A DNA stretch of 64,000 nt from the NCBI RefSeq assembly GCF_009363255.1, contig NZ_CP045319.1:1-64000 (forward strand), written 5' to 3'. The stretch is from Roseivivax sp. THAF197b (GTDB taxonomy: Bacteria > Pseudomonadota > Alphaproteobacteria > Rhodobacterales > Rhodobacteraceae). The notes under the pieces were generated by a model. It was not told the DNA's origin, did not search any database, and saw only the letters and a list, made by a program, of their open reading frames with translations. A program made the position numbers and the translations under genes. The stretch's first letter is position 1; each line of letters begins with the position of its first letter. Shown piece after piece: positions 62,019 through 64,000 of this stretch.

Positions 62019-62887
62019 TTAGCCCAACAACCGCTTGAGATACGCGCCATAATCGTTCTTGCCGAAGGCATCAGCACGGCGCTGCACCTTTTCGGCGTCG
62101 ATCCATCCTGCGTCGTATGCGATTTCGTCGGGGTTTCCGATCTGGAGGCCCTGGCGTTCGACGAGGGTTCGGACGAAGTTGCCGGCATCGAGGAGGCTTC
62201 CGTGTGTGCCGGTGTCGAGCCAGGCATAGCCGCGGCCCATGCGGCGGACGTCGAGGGCGCCGTCGGCGAGGTAGGATTCCAGAAGCGTGGTGATCTCGAG
62301 TTCGCCGCGGGCGGAGGGCTGGACTTTTGCGGCTCGGGCAGGGGCTGTGCCGTCGAGGAAGTAGAGGCCCGTGACTGCGTAGGGGGAGGGCGGGTTTGCA
62401 GGCTTCTCGATGATGTGGGTCACGCGGCCATCGTCGTCGTAATCGACGACGCCGTAGCGTTCGGGATCGGCGACGCGGTAGCCGAAGACCGTGCCGCCCG
62501 TCTCCTTGGCATCGGCCTCCGCTAGAAGCTCGGGCAGGCCATGGCCGAAGAAGACGTTGTCGCCCAGAACCATCGCCGAGGGCGCGCCTGCGAGGAAGTC
62601 CTCGGCCAGAAGGTAGGCCTGCGCAAGCCCGTCCGGAGAGGGCTGTTCGATATAGGTCAGTGTGAGACCCCATTGCGATCCGTCACCGAGCGTACGGCGG
62701 AACTGGTCCTGATCCTCGGGCGTGGTGATGACGCAAATCTCGCGGATGCCCGCCAGCATCAGCACCGAGAGCGGGTAATAGACCATGGGCTTGTCATAGA
62801 CCGGCAGAAGCTGCTTCGAGACCCCCATCGTGATCGGGTAAAGCCGGGTGCCCGAGCCACCTGCGAGGATGATGCCCTTGCGGTTCG

Positions 62888-62891
<4 letters not shown>
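62019..62891 (-). CDS. rmlA: glucose-1-phosphate thymidylyltransferase (RmlA)
   Basis: 290 residues. KGIILAGGSGTRLYPITMGVSKQLLPVYDKPMVYYPLSVLMLAGI is the classic dTTP/sugar-phosphate pyrophosphorylase start, and LGDNVFFGHGL holds the metal Asp near 110. Family allosteric-type tail present (AGWIDAEKVQRRADAFGKNDYGAYLKRLL). First committed step to dTDP-rhamnose. ATG 62891 overlaps the rmlD stop (ATGA). Confidence 0.95.

Positions 62892-64000
<1,109 letters not shown>

Overview
The window looks like a chromosome or chromid segment of a Roseobacter-group alphaproteobacterium (Rhodobacteraceae or Roseobacteraceae). The grounds are a GC-rich background, tightly overlapping operons (ATGA and TGATG junctions), a MarR-type EPS-associated regulator, a TRAP carboxylate-type transporter and Rhodobacteraceae-like protein sequences. 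No rRNA, tRNA or CRISPR array was seen by eye. Family names come from recognising motifs, not from searches.

Layout. 0-4.1 kb: end of a flippase-like membrane protein, a PhoD-like phosphatase and a KtrAB-type K+ uptake pair. 4.1-9 kb: start of an extracellular polysaccharide (EPS) locus, with a NusG/RfaH-like factor, a Wzc-like tyrosine autokinase, a small secreted protein and a WecA/MraY-type initiating transferase. 9-17.8 kb: an accessory island packed with toxin-antitoxin modules in various states of decay (ccdAB, parDE twice, vapBC, AbrB-PIN, MazE-like), a tyrosine recombinase with a divergent XRE regulator, and an orphan terminase small subunit. 17.9-20.7 kb: manB and manC for GDP-mannose. 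20.8-39.9 kb: a strain-variable polysaccharide block. Two identical 830-bp IS5-family elements in direct orientation (21981-22810 and 39078-39907) bracket an acyltransferase, a GC-rich Kdo set (kdsA-kdsB-kdsD), a markedly AT-rich wzy/wzx/glycosyltransferase set, and an unusual four-gene AT-rich set. Several dead insertion sequences and a galU remnant lie among them. 40-42.7 kb: a sugar epimerase, the EPS-type MarR regulator and an unknown protein.

43-50.6 kb is the most interesting metabolic locus. An SsuD-type flavin monooxygenase, an aldo/keto reductase and a flavin reductase are followed by a TRAP transporter, with a divergent GntR regulator and a Gfo/Idh/MocA protein. The enzymes closely resemble, as I remember them, SmoC, SmoB and SmoA of the sulfoquinovose monooxygenase (sulfo-SMO) pathway. 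Here the pathway would use TRAP import instead of the ABC transporter, and possibly an NAD-dependent glycosidase instead of the usual family-31 sulfoquinovosidase.

50.6-60.6 kb is a second accessory island: tandem tyrosine recombinases, a double-HTH protein, a P-loop ATPase broken by one stop codon and several unknown genes. It carries a long palindrome with an 8-bp spacer just upstream of the recombinases. 60.6-64 kb: an amidase-signature enzyme, then rmlA-rmlD-rmlB (partial) for dTDP-rhamnose, so the polysaccharide functions resume at the right edge.
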